Position numbers and translations under genes: made by a program. From NCBI GenBank assembly GCA_000750105.3, contig JPHH03000050.1, forward strand, positions 1 to 64,000: DNA of 64,000 nucleotides, given 5' to 3'. The notes below the pieces were generated by a model, which was not told the origin of the DNA, did not search any database, and saw nothing but the letters and a program-made list of their open reading frames with translations. Source of the stretch: Tolypocladium sp. Sup5 PDA-1. Taxonomy: Eukaryota > Ascomycota > Sordariomycetes > Hypocreales > Ophiocordycipitaceae. This document shows, in pieces, positions 10,521 to 22,531 of this stretch. Numbering within the stretch: position 1 is the first letter of the stretch; each line of letters starts with the position of its first letter.

Positions 10521-13513
10521 ATGGGCAATTTCGACTGCTACTGTGCAATATGTGGCGGCCCGCTCCGTAGCCCCGAGATTGGGTCCTCGTCGGCCAAGGC
10601 GCTCCTCCGGCGCCGGAATCGGGTCCGGCGACAGCGCGAAGCACGGGAGGCGGGTGGGCAGTGCTCCAGCCCCAGCGAAGACGGCGACGACGACGACGAC
10701 AAGGAAGAGCAGGATGATGGTGATGATGATGACTGGTATGCGGAAGAAGAGGACCGCAGCTATGACCCGGGCCTCGTGAGCCAAGACAGCGCGGCCTGGA
10801 TTCTCAACATTCGCTGCCTCGGATTCAACCCCTATGCTCCAGGACCTACAAAGTGAGTCTTTCGCAGACGGCACTCGTCTCATGCTGTGAGACTCAAAGT
10901 CTCGACAGTTGCTGACACCGGCGCCCAAGGGCCTTTATAACTGGCCATAGCTTCTATGATGACAACGTACGTCTTACAACACCGAGGAAGGTACAACACA
11001 TGTTCCATGGAGCTAACGTTTATAAAGGGCCAGGTTGAAGTTGAGCAAGGTGACGGTAAGCCCACTCGTCCCTTGGTTGCGGTACCCCATATTACGCAAC
11101 AAGAACGCTGACGAGGCCCCGTGGAGACCCAAATCAACCAGAAGACACGCCGGACTATGATTGGTATTTTGTTGTTTGATGCCCCATGTCGCGTATCCGT
11201 TTGCCGTTAACAACCCACAAGCTTCTACGTCTTCGATGCTGATAGAACACCCGTTTTCCCCTTCCACGAATGCTGTTTCGAACTACTCGGCAGGGCCCTC
11301 ACAGGCTCTACAGATGCAAGCGGCATCGACAGGGGCGTCCTGTACGACGCCATGTCCGTCCTGTCGGCATCGCAAAGGTACGCAACCTCGCTGAACATTG
11401 ACTATGGCGACATCACGGGACCAGACCAATGCTGGGAGTCGATCCCGGGAGAAGAGGTATGTCACCCTGGACCACTTGACTGCCCCTTATGACGAACCTG
11501 TTTCGCAGTTTTCTGTCATGAACCCCATGTTTGTTCCGGGAATCGAGGATGGCATTCAAGAGATGATTGCCAATCACAGCCTCGCGGAGCCGTTGGAGGA
11601 TGCCTACTCACCCAGCCAGGTGCAGTGGCGCGGAACAGCAGACCTCTTTCGCCGGCTGCCGGTTGAGCTCCTCTGGAAGATTGCGACATCCCTGCCGACA
11701 GGATCATTGCTGGCCTTGACCGCGGCTTCACGCTTTGCGTGGAGTGCCACCCGCGGCAACGGCTTCTGGCAGTCCTTGATCCAGCAGGACATGCGATGGG
11801 CCTGGGAGCTCCCGGGCGCCGTTGCCCTGGCACAGCCGAGCGAGGCCGACTACAGGATGCTGTGCCTCTGGCTCCACAAGGTTTCGACGCCGAGATTCGG
11901 CATGGAGGGCCCGTTCATGGGCCTTGCAAACCGCAGGCGCATCTGGGGGGCATGCCGGCAGATCGCGAGGCAGTACTTCCGGCGCGTGAGCCAAGCTCCG
12001 CAGCAAGCGCCAGACGAGATGATCGAGCAGCAAGCCGAGTGCCTGCACATGCCCTTTGTGAGCCTCCCGCGTACTGCGGAAGACTTGAGGACCAAGCGCA
12101 CGCTATGGATCCATGGGTGGGACGAAATGGACGAGCAGTCTGCGACATTCGAGGCATTATGGAATGCCAGCGGCGCGCTGGTCAGCCTGGGAGTTGCCTT
12201 TGGGGCCAGCAAGCGCATTCTGGGATCTAGCGACCCGGAGAGCCCGGGTCTTGAAAAGACGGTGATGCGGATAAAGGCCAACGACTGGATACAAGGCCTG
12301 GTGCTCCATGTCCGGCCTCTGGGCCGGCGCGGCGACGGGCTTTCAAGTGCCATCCACGGCATCACCGTACGTTTTGTCTCCCCCTTTACTGGACAAGCAT
12401 GACGGGCATGCTAACAGATGTGCTGCTGGTCCAAGGTCATACCGGGGGGTAGCGATGAGGTTATACTAGGACATGTCAACGGGAGCGAGAGCCAGCGGGC
12501 CCTGGTGGCATCGGGAGGGAAACGTTTGGTCGGGGTGGAAGCGCAAATTGGCAGTGTAAGTTGACCGTGGCAGGCTCGGAACCCATACGAACGGCTGCTG
12601 ATCACGATGGCCCAACAGGACGGCGTCATCGCGCGACTGGGGCTCCTCGAATGCCAGTATCGTGACCAGATGGACGGCGACAGTGTCCCGTTGGCGGCCA
12701 ACACACCGATCAAGGGGCTGCTCTGGTCGCAGAATGCGGGTAGAATCTCTACCAAGGGATCATTCCCCGAAGTGCCTGTACCAGCGTGTCTTCAGCAGCC
12801 GGCTACAGATGTGCTGGAGCTGGCTACGGCGACGGCCGTCATGGGCCAGGCGATTGGCGACTTGTCGGTGCACGAAACTCTTGTCTGGGCAAAGGATGCC
12901 AACGAGCTGGCCAAGCTGGAGCGTATTTCGCTGTACATCTCGGCGGACAAGGCCGGGCCAGACACCAGCACGGCCACGCTGCTGGGCGTGCGTGTGGAGT
13001 ATATCCAGAGATTTTGGGAACCCAAGCGATACGCGGGACGGCGCGACACTGACGAACAGGGCGGGCTAATGGAGTGGCCCGAGAGCCAGACGATTCACTT
13101 TGACGTGGACGGGCCCGAGGGGGAGCGCGTCTGCGAAGTTGCTGCGTCTGGGGCGGCGCAGCCAAGGGCAATTAGGGTGAGCCGGGCGAGTCCTTGGATG
13201 ATGATGATGTCTGATGTCTGAAGAGAGGCTAACGACGCGCAGCTGACGACCAACCGAGGACGACAGGTCACGGCCGGCGCCTGGGACGAGCAAGACTGGC
13301 GAGCTCAGCGCCCAGCCGACGGGAAACAAATTGTTGGGGTCGTCCTGGCGCTTGTTCCAAAGACGACGGCCGCTGACGAGGTACGTGCGATTCCTGGCAA
13401 GAGGCTGCTGATCCTTTTATGACGATGCTGAGGTTGTTTTGCTCTCGCAACAGGATTCGATTGCGTCCCTCATGGTGGTGACGAGAGACTTCAGGTCGAC
13501 CCCAGGTCGGTAG
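10521..13513 (+). CDS. F-box domain protein, ten exons
   Basis: Exons: 10521-10852, 10930-10966, 11028-11055, 11127-11163, 11222-11456, 11509-12366, 12418-12555, 12619-13176, 13243-13380, 13454-13513; 806 aa. All nine introns have GT-AG borders and keep frame, so the gene looks intact despite appearing fragmented. The N-terminus MGNFDCYCAICGGP is a cysteine-rich start typical of a fungal F-box family. Acidic residues follow (about 55-85), then GPTKAFITGHSFYDDN and FPFHECCFELLGRAL. The F-box (LFRRLPVELLWKIATSLPTG) sits near residue 270. A long C-terminal beta-rich region ends in LTTNRGRQV and VVTRDFRSTPGR. F-box proteins recruit substrates to SCF ubiquitin ligases through Skp1; the substrate here is unknown. 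Exon 4 uses a GTATTT donor; the alternative GTTTGA donor breaks frame. Confidence 0.8.
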
Positions 13514-15226
13514 GCAAGCAGCACCATCACTTGGGGCCACACGCAGGACGAGGTGTATATGGCATGTATGCATCTTTCGGCCGTTGCAAAATTGCAAATA
13601 TTGCATCGCCGTTTTCTTCTTCGCAATGGGCCCATCTGCCTGCACATGTTGCTCGCGCCGGATGACGTCGCTGGGGGGATCGATCGTGGTGAGTCGCGGG
13701 TTCGCGGTAGCATGAGAGTTTTGCAGTCGTCGCGGGCCACGTTTCGGAACGCGTCAATTGGTGATTTTCGGAGAGGAGAACTATTTACGGACTATGTGCA
13801 CACGAATTGACGATGGTTCAGTCAGCCAGTCTTCTCACCCAGCCCTTGCCTTGACACTCCAATTGCTTCATCAATGCTTCGTGCCTTCACCGAGAATGAG
13901 GAGCGGTCAAGCTGAGCGAGGATGACGGAGACCCCCGCCCTGGCTGCAACTGCCTGGCCGTTCCTGCCGCTCCCCGTCCTCGTTTGTCGCGCAACGCTGC
14001 CGTTGGCGACTGCTGCGACGGGCGACGAGCGAGTCGGCGCCTTCCCTGTGGTCAGCGACACGCCCTCGCAGTGGAGACAACAAGAGGGTCTGCGGCGAGG
14101 AAGGAGACAAGGAGACAACGGGACCATCGGAAATCGCTCCTGCCCTCCTGCTTCTCTGGGCCCAGACCCGCGCCCCAGTTGCCAGACGGCGCTGGACCCA
14201 GTCACAGTCCGGGGAAAGTGGGGCCCCGATCCTGGGGGTGGAGCCCAGGCCTGGGCATGCTTGCGGGGAAGGGAAGGAGCCCCTGCTGCCTGTGGGTGGG
14301 TTAGGCAAGAACGAGGTGGAGCGACGTTGATGAGGAAGCGAGGGTGAAGATGAAGGAGAGAGGTGTTGACGACGAAAGAAAGAAGCAGATGAGGGGAACA
14401 ACACAGTGGATGAGGGGAAATGGAATGCGGTGGTGGCAGGCCAGGCTCATCCAACAAACCAGAGGGGGACAACAGTGAGGAGAGAGGAGAGGCGCCCCTG
14501 GGCTGTGCATCGCCTCATACGACGCAACAGACGGCACGGATACCTATTGAGTTTCAGCGGCCGCAACCAGTAAAGACCAGCACCAACGGCCCAATCAGTA
14601 CAATGATGCCCCAAGCGCCGCCGTCGCTCGCGTTACACGGCATGACAGTGAGGCCACGGGAGCGACACAGTACGAGGGCGTCGACGCACAGAGGCCTACC
14701 CCGCTCGCTCACACCCCAGAGATGGGCTGATGCCGCCTGACAATGGATGGGAGCGCTAGAGGAGTAGAGGAGGTCGCCTGTGATGCGTAATCAAGGCGAG
14801 GCATGTAACGTAGGTACATTGTACGGTGTGAACGTGCCGTGTCGACTGTGGCGAGCATGTATCTACCAGTCACCACCGCTCTCAACTGGTATAAGACGGG
14901 AACCCCCAACCCCTTGTGCCACCACACCCTCTCTGCTTCCCCTCACGCATCTCCCCCCTTCATCATTCCATCATCCTCGGCTCGACATACTGTCGTCTGT
15001 TTCATCAGCAGTCTCTCATCAACACCGACGACTCTCGCATCACCGTTATCGTCTTTGCCATAATCGTCACCTGCTGTGAGCGGTAGCAGATGTGAGTATA
15101 CTCTAGAGTTCAGAACCATCGCAGAGCACTCGCTGACAAAAGACTCACCAGACCTCTTCTCTCCTCCAAACACCACCACCACCACCACCACCACCCACCA
15201 CCAACCACAACCACTACATCACCATC
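13514..15226. other. 1.7-kb intergenic region
   Basis: Antisense and sense ORFs over 14.0-14.4 kb are low-complexity (Ser, Pro, Arg) and resemble no protein I know. GAGGAGAGAGGAGAGG purine repeats lie near 14,475, and CCACCACCACCACC-type repeats lie just before the next gene (15,170-15,200). It is probably promoter and 5' UTR of the 15.2-kb gene; no gene supported. Confidence 0.45.
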
Positions 15227-15574
15227 ATGCCTCTCCACCGCGTCCCAAAGCTCCCCCGGGCCAGCACCTCGGAGATCCTCTGCATGGGCGCCGCGGGCGT
15301 CGGCGTCCTCACCCCCCTCTACCTCGTCATGCCCGGCGCCGAGGAGCGCCTGGCCAAGCAAACGACCAAGTGGGCGCCGCGCTGGGAGCGCAACATCTCG
15401 TACTTCACGCCCCCCGTCGAGCGCACCGTCCAGCGTATGGAGCCCCCCATCGCCCGCGCCGTCCAGCGCGTCGAGAACCGCCTCCCGCTCGAGAAGATGG
15501 CCAAGCGCGTCGACGCGAGCATCAAGAGCGGCATCGACCGGTTCGGGCCCAAGCCGTCGCCGCCGTCATCATGA
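15227..15574 (+). CDS. Small conserved-looking hypothetical protein
   Basis: Intronless, 115 aa, with GC-rich third positions like the neighbouring real genes. The first ATG follows a CATCACCATC leader. A mildly hydrophobic stretch (ILCMGAAGVGVLTPLYLVM) lies at about residues 17-35 and is followed by a basic amphipathic helical region with repeated VQRMEPPIARAVQRVE-type heptads. That would suit a small membrane-anchored, perhaps mitochondrial, protein, but this is inference. I do not recognise the family and assign no function. Confidence 0.6.
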   Translation: MPLHRVPKLPRASTSEILCMGAAGVGVLTPLYLVMPGAEERLAKQTTKWAPRWERNISYFTPPVERTVQRMEPPIARAVQRVENRLPLEKMAKRVDASIKSGIDRFGPKPSPPSS

Positions 15575-16464
15575 GGTGACTTGGTTTGCTTTGCTTTGTT
15601 GGAGTCGCTCTGGGTTGGGTTGGGTTTGAATCTCGAGGCAAGCGCCCTCGTTGTTGTTTATTGCATCCTGGGTTTTCATGGCATCACGATCCTGTATTGT
15701 ATGCAAGCAGTGAGCTGAGAAGTAGACGTAGACGTCGTCTCATCACCATCAATCAACATGTCTTTTTGGTCACTAACCCGTCCACACTCTCTGTCCTGTC
15801 CTGTCCTGTCCTGCCTCGTCTGGGTGGTTGCAGTGCAGCGCCTCCCATCATGCCCGCACACTCATACGACATGCGTATTTATTCGAAACCACGTCCACCA
15901 TCCGTTCTTGGCCTCCACCACGTCTTTCGCCGTGATAGTGCTGCGGCGAATCCACACCGGACCTCGGCACATCTATACGTCGAGCTCCCTACGACCCATA
16001 CATCTCGCACGCATAAACGGCAGTCCAATCATGCCATGCCCGTTCCTTGACTCCCGCATGGTCGTCGTCGTCGTCCTGGTCCCATGCTTACCCACATCGC
16101 AGCGAGTGGGCTGACGGCTGCAGCTGCAGGCTGGCAGCGGACGGGATAGAGCATCAGGTTAGCTTCAATCTTGCCTGCCGTCTCCACTCGACTCGACGGA
16201 GCCGACGAGGGACTCCATCGCCGCCCCGTTCGGCACTCGTTGGTTTACCTTACGTTTACGGTACTTTACTTGGACAACCGAGACCGAGGTCCCGCAGCCC
16301 CTCTTTCGCTCCTGTTTTGGCTACTAATATCGCATCTTATCGCATCATATCGCATCGCATCACCGCCAGCTCCATCGGCTCACGAGTGGATATCCGCAAT
16401 TCACACCAGACATCCGTCCCATCCTCATCCTCGGTGTACGCCATCGTATTTTTACAAACCAGCC
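15575..16464. other. Intergenic, 890 bp
   Basis: Contains a CTGTC pentanucleotide run (15,790-15,812), a TCGTCGTCGTCGTC run near 16,060 and a TATCGCATC repeat (about 16,327-16,358). It is likely 3' UTR and promoter sequence; no gene seen. Confidence 0.4.
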
Positions 16465-17609
16465 ATGGCGACACCGCTGCTCCGAGGCTCCGCTTTCATC
16501 ACCGGAGCCGCTTCCGGTAGGTCCGGCCCGGCCCCGGAACTCTCCCCCCTCTCTCTCCTCTCTCTCTCTCCTCTCTCTCTCTCCCCTCTCTCTCCACCAG
16601 ATCGTCACCTCGGGACGGTCCGTCATCATGCATCGTTCTCGTCGTCCCCTTGATCCCTTTTGGCTTCTTCACATGCTCTAGCTTGCTCACGCTTCATTCG
16701 CAGGCATTGGACAGGCCACGGCCCTCGCCTTTGCCAAGCACGGCATCACCCGCCTGGCCCTCGCCGACGTCAACCTCGAGGCCCTCACGGAATCCATCGC
16801 GGCCCTCAAGGAGAGCTACCCCCAGGTCGAGGATGTCCTGCCACTGCACATGGACGTCCGCAAGCTCGACGAGGTCAAGGAGGGCATCGCCCAGGCCGCC
16901 GCCAAGTTTGGCCGCATCGACATTGCCTTCAACAACGCCGGCGTTGGCGGCCGCAACGAGCGCACTCATCAGCTGGACGAGGACGAGTGGCAGCGGGTCA
17001 TTGACACTAACCTCAATGGCGTCTATAGGTGCCAGAAGGAAGAGCTCGCGGTCATGATCGGCCAGGAGTATGTCCCAGATTCCTTCCGCCCGTACTACCT
17101 GCTGGCTCCGTTTCTACGCATATTAAACTCACACACTGACTTCAACGTGCCCTGATAGAGACCTGGGCTTCCGTCAAGGGCGCGGCATCATCATCAACAT
17201 TGCTTCCTTGTACGGCCTCGTTGGCCCGCAGAACCCCCTCTACCAGAGCGCCTACACGGCGGCCAAGCACGGTACGTTGCCCCTTTCCCGACCACACAAG
17301 ATGAAGAGGTTAATAACGTAACCGCATATAGGCGTCATCGGCCTGACCAAGGCCGACGCCAACTCGTACGCCAGCGACAACATCCGTATCAACGCCATCT
17401 GCCCCGGCTACGTCGCCACGCCGCTCACCACGAGCAACCTGGCGGCCCATCCCGAGAGCCCCATCCACCAGCAAGTCGCCCAGACGCCCATGAAGCGCAT
17501 GGCGACGCCCGAGGAGGTGGCCGAGAGCATCGTCTTCCTGGCCTCGCCCATGAGCAGCTTCATGCACGGCGCCGCGCTCGTCGTTGACGGGGGGTTTACC
17601 AGCTTCTGA
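16465..17609 (+). CDS. Short-chain dehydrogenase/reductase (classical SDR)
   Basis: Four exons: 16465-16516, 16704-17067, 17159-17271 and 17332-17609; 268 aa, the usual size of classical SDRs. Visible motifs are the NAD(P)-binding TGAASGIG (13-20), NNAG (94-97), the catalytic Ser155 in NIASLYG, and YTAAK with Tyr171 and Lys175, followed by PGYVATPL. Asp40 after the second strand (LALADV) suggests NAD(H) preference, an inference. Intron 1 (16517-16703) is long and carries a CTCTCTCT microsatellite. The C-terminus HGAALVVDGGFTSF is typical of the family. The substrate is unknown. It lies upstream of, and on the same strand as, a CoA ligase, but nothing shows a shared pathway. Confidence 0.88.
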
Positions 17610-18296
17610 CCGTGGCGTCGTTTGTCGACGGGGCGGGGACAGACGCCGTAAGGCCATGTATTCGTCACGGATTTCGGCAGTCAGGTCCGTATACGGAGTA
17701 TTCGTACTTCGTACGGACTACACACATCACATATTGTATTCAAGTATCCCACGCGTGGGTCGTTGCGGCAAGATACTGTCCCAATTCAAACATGAGCGTC
17801 TCGTTAAACTGAGCCTTCGGGGCTTTGCAACCCTCATCCCGTCTAGCGTTGCATCCGGCGCTGATGCATATGTGGGTAAGACGACAGAGACAGCCCGTGT
17901 AATAACCCACCACCTCCTCCCGGGTCTCTCTCTCTACTGACACCCAACGTAAGATGACAACTTGCCGAGGTCCGGTACCAAAATTAGTCATTCACGTCGT
18001 GTACCAAGACCAACTTCGGAAACTACATAATAAACCAAGCCCCGTGAGTTTCGCGGGAGTTGGGGCGCTCAGGTGCGCGAGTCACGAGAGTACGCAAGGA
18101 CCATACCGATACCCATCAAAGCCGCCACCAGCAACGTGCAGCACTATTGGCACTTGGTCCTTGCTTAATCCATTCACCTAGAATTAAAGTATATTGTCTA
18201 CTGCAGCTGTTTTATCTCTCATCGTCGCTTTGTCTCATCTTCACTCACCCAAGAAACAGCCTCATGATGATCAACTAGCTAGACACAACCGCAACC
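17610..18296. other. Intergenic, 687 bp
   Basis: 3' flank of the SDR and promoter of the CoA ligase; contains the near-palindromic GTACGAAGTACG-like stretch around 17,690-17,725 and no recognised gene. Confidence 0.4.
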
Positions 18297-20181
18297 ATGC
18301 CCTTCTCATCCGACTACCCTCCCCTCGACTACTCCGAGACCGACATCCTCAGCTACCTCTTTGGCGACGCCCCCGTCTCCGATAAACCCCTCTGGATCGA
18401 CAGCAGCCAGCCCAGCAGGAGCCTCTCCTCGAGACAGGCGCTGCAATGGGCCAAGCGACTCGCCTTTGGCCTTGAGAGGCTGGGGCTCGCAAAGGGGGAC
18501 GTGGTCCTGACCTGCACCCCGAACCATGTCTTTGTCCCAGTCTCCTTCCTGGGAAGCGCCGGCGGAGGCTTCATCTTCACCGGCGTCAACCCAGCGTCCA
18601 CGGTCCAGGGTATGCCAACATGTCTTTCTTGCTCCCTTGCACCCACTCTCATCACCAACTCCCACTGACGGCTTTCCTGCATGTGTCGTTCCCCAGAACT
18701 GGCGCATCAGATATCCCACAGCACGGCCAAGGTGATACTAGCCCATCCCAGCGTCCTTGCACCCGTCCTTGAAGCTGCAGCCAAGGTCGGCGTCCCCGTG
18801 AACCGCATCTTCCAGTTCTCAGATGAGAGCAGCCCCAGGCGTCAAGGAGTCGAGGACTGGACAACAATGGTTGGAACCCCTGAACAAGGCGACAGCTGGC
18901 AGTGGCCGGTCCTGGGGCCTCGCGAGGCCGCCCAGACAATCGCCACCATCAATTACAGCTCCGGGACGACGGGCCTCCCCAAGGGCGTCTGCGTGTCCCA
19001 CGCCAACCTCATCACCAGCCTTGAGCAGAGCATGTTCATGCAGTACCTCGGCACGCCCTACGAGATGTGCAACTCGCGGGCAGGCGAGCGGTGGATCGGC
19101 TTTCTGCCGCTCTACCACGCATACGGGCAGCTCTTCATGATCCTCATGGCCACCAAGCTCCGGTGCTCCGTGTACGTCATGGCCGAGTTCGCCTTTGAGC
19201 AGTTCCTGGACGTGATCGAGCGGTACAAGGTCACCGGCCTGCACGTCGTGCCCCCCATCCTCGTCATGCTCTCGAAGCGCCCCGAGGCGGCTCGCCGCGA
19301 CCTTTCCGGCGTCAGGTACATGCTGTGCGGCGCGGCACCGCTGTCGCGTGAGCTGCAGAATACATGTCAGGCGAGGTTCGGGGTCCCGATTCGACAGGCC
19401 TGGGGCCTGACCGAGTGCACCTGCGCCTGTGCCATGATGCCCGGGGGCGCCCAGGACTACAGCGGATCCATCGGGAAGCTCATGCCCAACTGTGAAGCCA
19501 AACTAATCGACGATGAGGGACGCGAGGTGGAAGTGGGCCAGAGGGGAGAGATATGCATCAGGGGCCCAAACGTCACCCTTGGGTACTGGAGGAACGAGGG
19601 CGCAACTAGAGAGACCATAGACGAACAAGGCTGGCTTATGACGGGAGACGTTGCAACCTGCAACAGAGACGGCTTCATCTGGATCGTGGACCGCAAAAAG
19701 GTCAGTCTCGGAAGCCCGCGCCAGTGAAGACGTGATCACTAACACCCGAGTCCACAGGAGCTCATCAAGGTCAACGCGTTCCAGGTGGCGCCAGCAGAGC
19801 TTGAAGCGGCACTCTTGGAGAACGAGCACGTTGCCGACGCCGCCGTCGTTGGAATCACCTTGTAAGTCGACAACGCGCTGCTATTGACTGGATATTGTAC
19901 CCCTGAGCTGACCACTGTTCGAAAGGGGCGACAATGAGTGGCCTCGAGCATACGTTGTAATACAACACGCGTCTCACGGCAGAGTATCGCCCGGTGACAT
20001 CAAAGACTGGATCGCTTCTCGCGTGGCCAAGCACAAACGGCTCGAGGGAGGTGTCGTCTTCGTCGATGAGGTCCCCAAGCTCGCCAGCGGAAAGATTAAA
20101 CGGAAGGCGATGAGGGAGAGGGCCCAGAGAGATGCCGTAGAGCTGCAGAGGAAATCTTCCAAGATCAAGGCGATGCTGTAG
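18297..20181 (+). CDS. 4-coumarate:CoA ligase-like acyl-CoA synthetase
   Basis: Four exons: 18297-18609, 18697-19700, 19758-19861 and 19926-20181; 558 aa, the normal length for adenylate-forming CoA ligases. The ATP P-loop YSSGTTGLPKGV is at about residues 191-202, QAWGLTECTCACAMM gives the A5 motif, GWLMTGDVATCNRDGFIWIVDRKK gives A7-A8, and the acylation Lys lies in LASGKIKRKAMRE near the C-terminus. The enzyme should activate an aromatic or fatty carboxylic acid to its acyl-CoA via an acyl-adenylate. The C-terminus KAML is not a classical PTS1, so peroxisomal location is not supported. Substrate not determinable. Confidence 0.88.
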
Positions 20182-20740
20182 AGTTTCAGCCTGTATGTAC
20201 GAGTGCTCTCTATCCGGTGTGTGTAAGATGGATGACGCTGCATGGATGCATCGCCGAAAAGCAACAACCCCATTTGGACGACGGCAAATGCAATGGCCAC
20301 GTGTTTCTGCTCCCCAACAATGCATACGGTCAGCAAGATGCCAAAAGTAGTCGCCTCATAGCCGAAAGGAAAGGACGGCAGGCGGTCGAGCCAGTCCCGC
20401 GATGGAGCGGAGCGGATGTCGACGAGTGGGCCCCGCCTCCGGAGAGCCGCGCGCAACGACGCTCGATGATGTGCTCACCAAGATCACCAGGCGAGTAGCT
20501 CAGCAGTTGGCTGGATAGGGTACAATCTCGCAGAGGCTCCCATCCGGGTCGTCGGGGTCACGGCGTCAGCCACCTCGTGCTGGTGAGACGTGACGCTCTC
20601 GTGCCCGCCACTCACGACGCCCTGTCCGGACTGGACCGGACCAGCACGTCTGTCTGTCTTCTCCTCTCCTAGGACCAACACAGCGCTCGGCATGTTATAA
20701 AACTCATCCAGATCCAACCAGCAGCTGCTTTCCTGTAGTA
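20182..20740. other. Intergenic, 560 bp
   Basis: 3' flank of the CoA ligase followed by DNA in which no gene was recognised; ORFs on the minus strand at 19.9-20.5 kb are antisense to the ligase or short. Confidence 0.4.
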
Positions 20741-20744
20741 TAAT

Positions 20745-21056
20745 TGTTTCATCGTTCGGCTTCAAGGTTCTCCACCGGGCTGCCGATGGCCAGAACATTG
20801 CCATTCGCTGGAAGGCCGAGGCCATCATGGGCAAGGGCTACAACTCCCCTACGTAAGCAGGCCTTAAAGCGAATTCGTCTTTCCCGTTTTTTTGAGGCAC
20901 ACGGTTTGCTGATCAAGCCCGGCGACTCCGTGACTTGGAACGGAACCGACTTCCTCGTCTCGTCTTGAACAGCTGCAACCTCATCGAGGAGGTCAACATC
21001 GCCCAGAACATTCTGGAGCTCTTCCACGTCCTGGGAATGGCCTCGGTCCCTGTGTA
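20745..21056 (+). pseudogene. Remnant of a small NTF2/SnoaL-like protein
   Basis: Translation from about 20,757 reads FKVLHRAADGQNIAIRWKAE, then a GTAAGC donor near 20,853. It resumes after CAAG near 20,920 as PGDSVTWNGTDFLV and, after a shifted frame (a CTCGTCTCGTCTTG duplication near 20,960), as NSCNLIEEVNIAQNILELFH. The alternation of a beta strand with IRW, an NGTDF turn and a C-terminal helix resembles the SnoaL-like fold. There is no convincing start codon or N-terminus. The assignment is tentative. Confidence 0.3.
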
Positions 21057-21525
21057 GTGGCTGTCCGCTCGCGTTGGGGCGCTCATGGCACATTGCCGTT
21101 GTACTTTTTCTTCACGTCGAACACAAAACCAGGCAACGACTGGGCAGAGAAACATGAATAATAGATTTCCACTTCTTCGTCTCTGAGCTCGGCGTGAGTC
21201 TCGCCAGCCGGGCAGCGGGGGTCCTGTTTGCACTCTGTGGCCGATGTTTCGTGCGCCAGTGATTCCCAACTCTCCGATGTCTCGCCACAAGTCAGCTACC
21301 CGTGACACAGCGGCCATGGCACCACTCGCTTCGAATTGGTAGCAGCAATATGTTGCTCGGCTCTCGTACGTAGGGGGGTTCGAGTATAGAGCGATCGCGC
21401 GTGCTCTTCGGGCCAGTGTAGATGCGACGCAAGCTTTGATGGTCGCCGTCTTTCAGAGATTGCCAAGCTCCCGACGCCGTGCTCAGGGGTATCAAATGTC
21501 GCTTTCCATGTCTGGCATCGTCATG
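21057..21525. other. Intergenic, 470 bp
   Basis: Nothing recognised between the remnant and the convergent mitochondrial-protein gene. Confidence 0.4.
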
Positions 21526-22069
21526 CTACGCCTTCTTCTCGTCGACGTGGTCCGCAGGCGGAGGCGGAGTCTTGGGCATAGATTTCTGAGCATGTCCCAG
21601 CGCCACTACCACCAATACCCGTCAGCATCTCTTCGCTCCCGATGATAATCATAAATCAGGCATGCTCACGTCGATCAAACAGGTAGTAGCTCGTCACGAG
21701 CAGGATCGGCAGCGCAATGAGGGACGACACCCACTTCCTGGCCGCCGTCTTGTATCTCTTCTGGTATTTCTCGTTTTCCAGCCGCCTCTTTGCCTCTTCG
21801 ATTTGCCTATCTTCTCGCTCGGCTTGGCGTCGCATGCGGGCTGCGCGTAGGGCAGATTCCCGGGCCTCGGCGGTTCTCATGGCCGCCCTGCTCGTTCCGC
21901 TGGTCGGTTCGCCTGCTGGGCTGGATCCTTGTGCGCTGGTCGCGGGTCGCGCGGACGCTGGCTTTGCTGCGGCATTGGCGTAAAGGCGTTGGCTGGATTG
22001 GCATACCTGCCGTTTGCAGTGCCGGAGAATTGGGTTGCCTATTCGTGTGGGTGCCATTGTCGCTGCCAT
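21526..22069 (-). CDS. Predicted mitochondrial single-pass membrane protein
   Basis: Two exons on the minus strand: 22069-21670 and 21605-21526, 159 aa. The intron has a GTGAGC donor, a GATGCTGAC branch and a GTAG acceptor. Without it the frame would end at REHA; with it the protein ends in LALGHAQKSMPKTPPPP and EKKA. I chose the ATG at 22069 because it opens a basic, Ser/Arg-rich, acid-poor leader typical of mitochondrial presequences. A long Arg/Glu/Ala helix (AMRTAEARESALRAARMRRQ and onward, about residues 60-110) then precedes one transmembrane span, WVSSLIALPILLVTSYYLF. This layout fits inner-membrane assembly factors, but I cannot name the family. Confidence 0.65.
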
Positions 22070-22531
22070 GGCTGGAGTGTAGCTTGGTGAAGCGATGAAG
22101 CTTTTGGCGGGACAAAGTTTCCACCTTGGCTTCACGGTGTAGGGTAGCTGGTCCATCAACATCCCAGTCACCATACGACTTTCACATCTCCAAGCCAGCT
22201 TTCCACGTTCGAGTTTCTCAACTCGCATGGTCAGATTCATGTTGATACAATAGCCCACGGCACAGCAGGGGTGTTGAAGACTACCAACGTGCAAGGTGTT
22301 TGTAAGTTGATGGCATTTTATTCCCTGGTCTCGGTATTTTCCGACCCGCGCCACTCGCAAAGCATCTCATGCAGAGACCGACCGGACGTCAGACGAAATA
22401 TCCGTTCTACAACTAAAAGTACAGACAGGATCCCCAAACGCCTCGTCAACGATCCATCTCCTCGCCGCAGTTTTCCCATAGTCGTCGGCACGCCATCGCC
22501 CCTCCCCTAAACACCCATCTCGTCCCAGAGA
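22070..22531. other. Intergenic, 460 bp
   Basis: 5' flank of the mitochondrial-protein gene and 3' flank of SPT5 (both on the minus strand). No additional gene seen. Confidence 0.4.

Noticed and set aside
13822..14472. 216-codon minus-strand ORF and overlapping plus ORFs
   Set aside because: Ser/Pro/Arg-rich low complexity, no start context, introns or homology.
16465..20181. SDR plus CoA ligase as a biosynthetic cluster
   Set aside because: Only two tailoring-type genes, no synthase, regulator or transporter adjacent; separate promoters.
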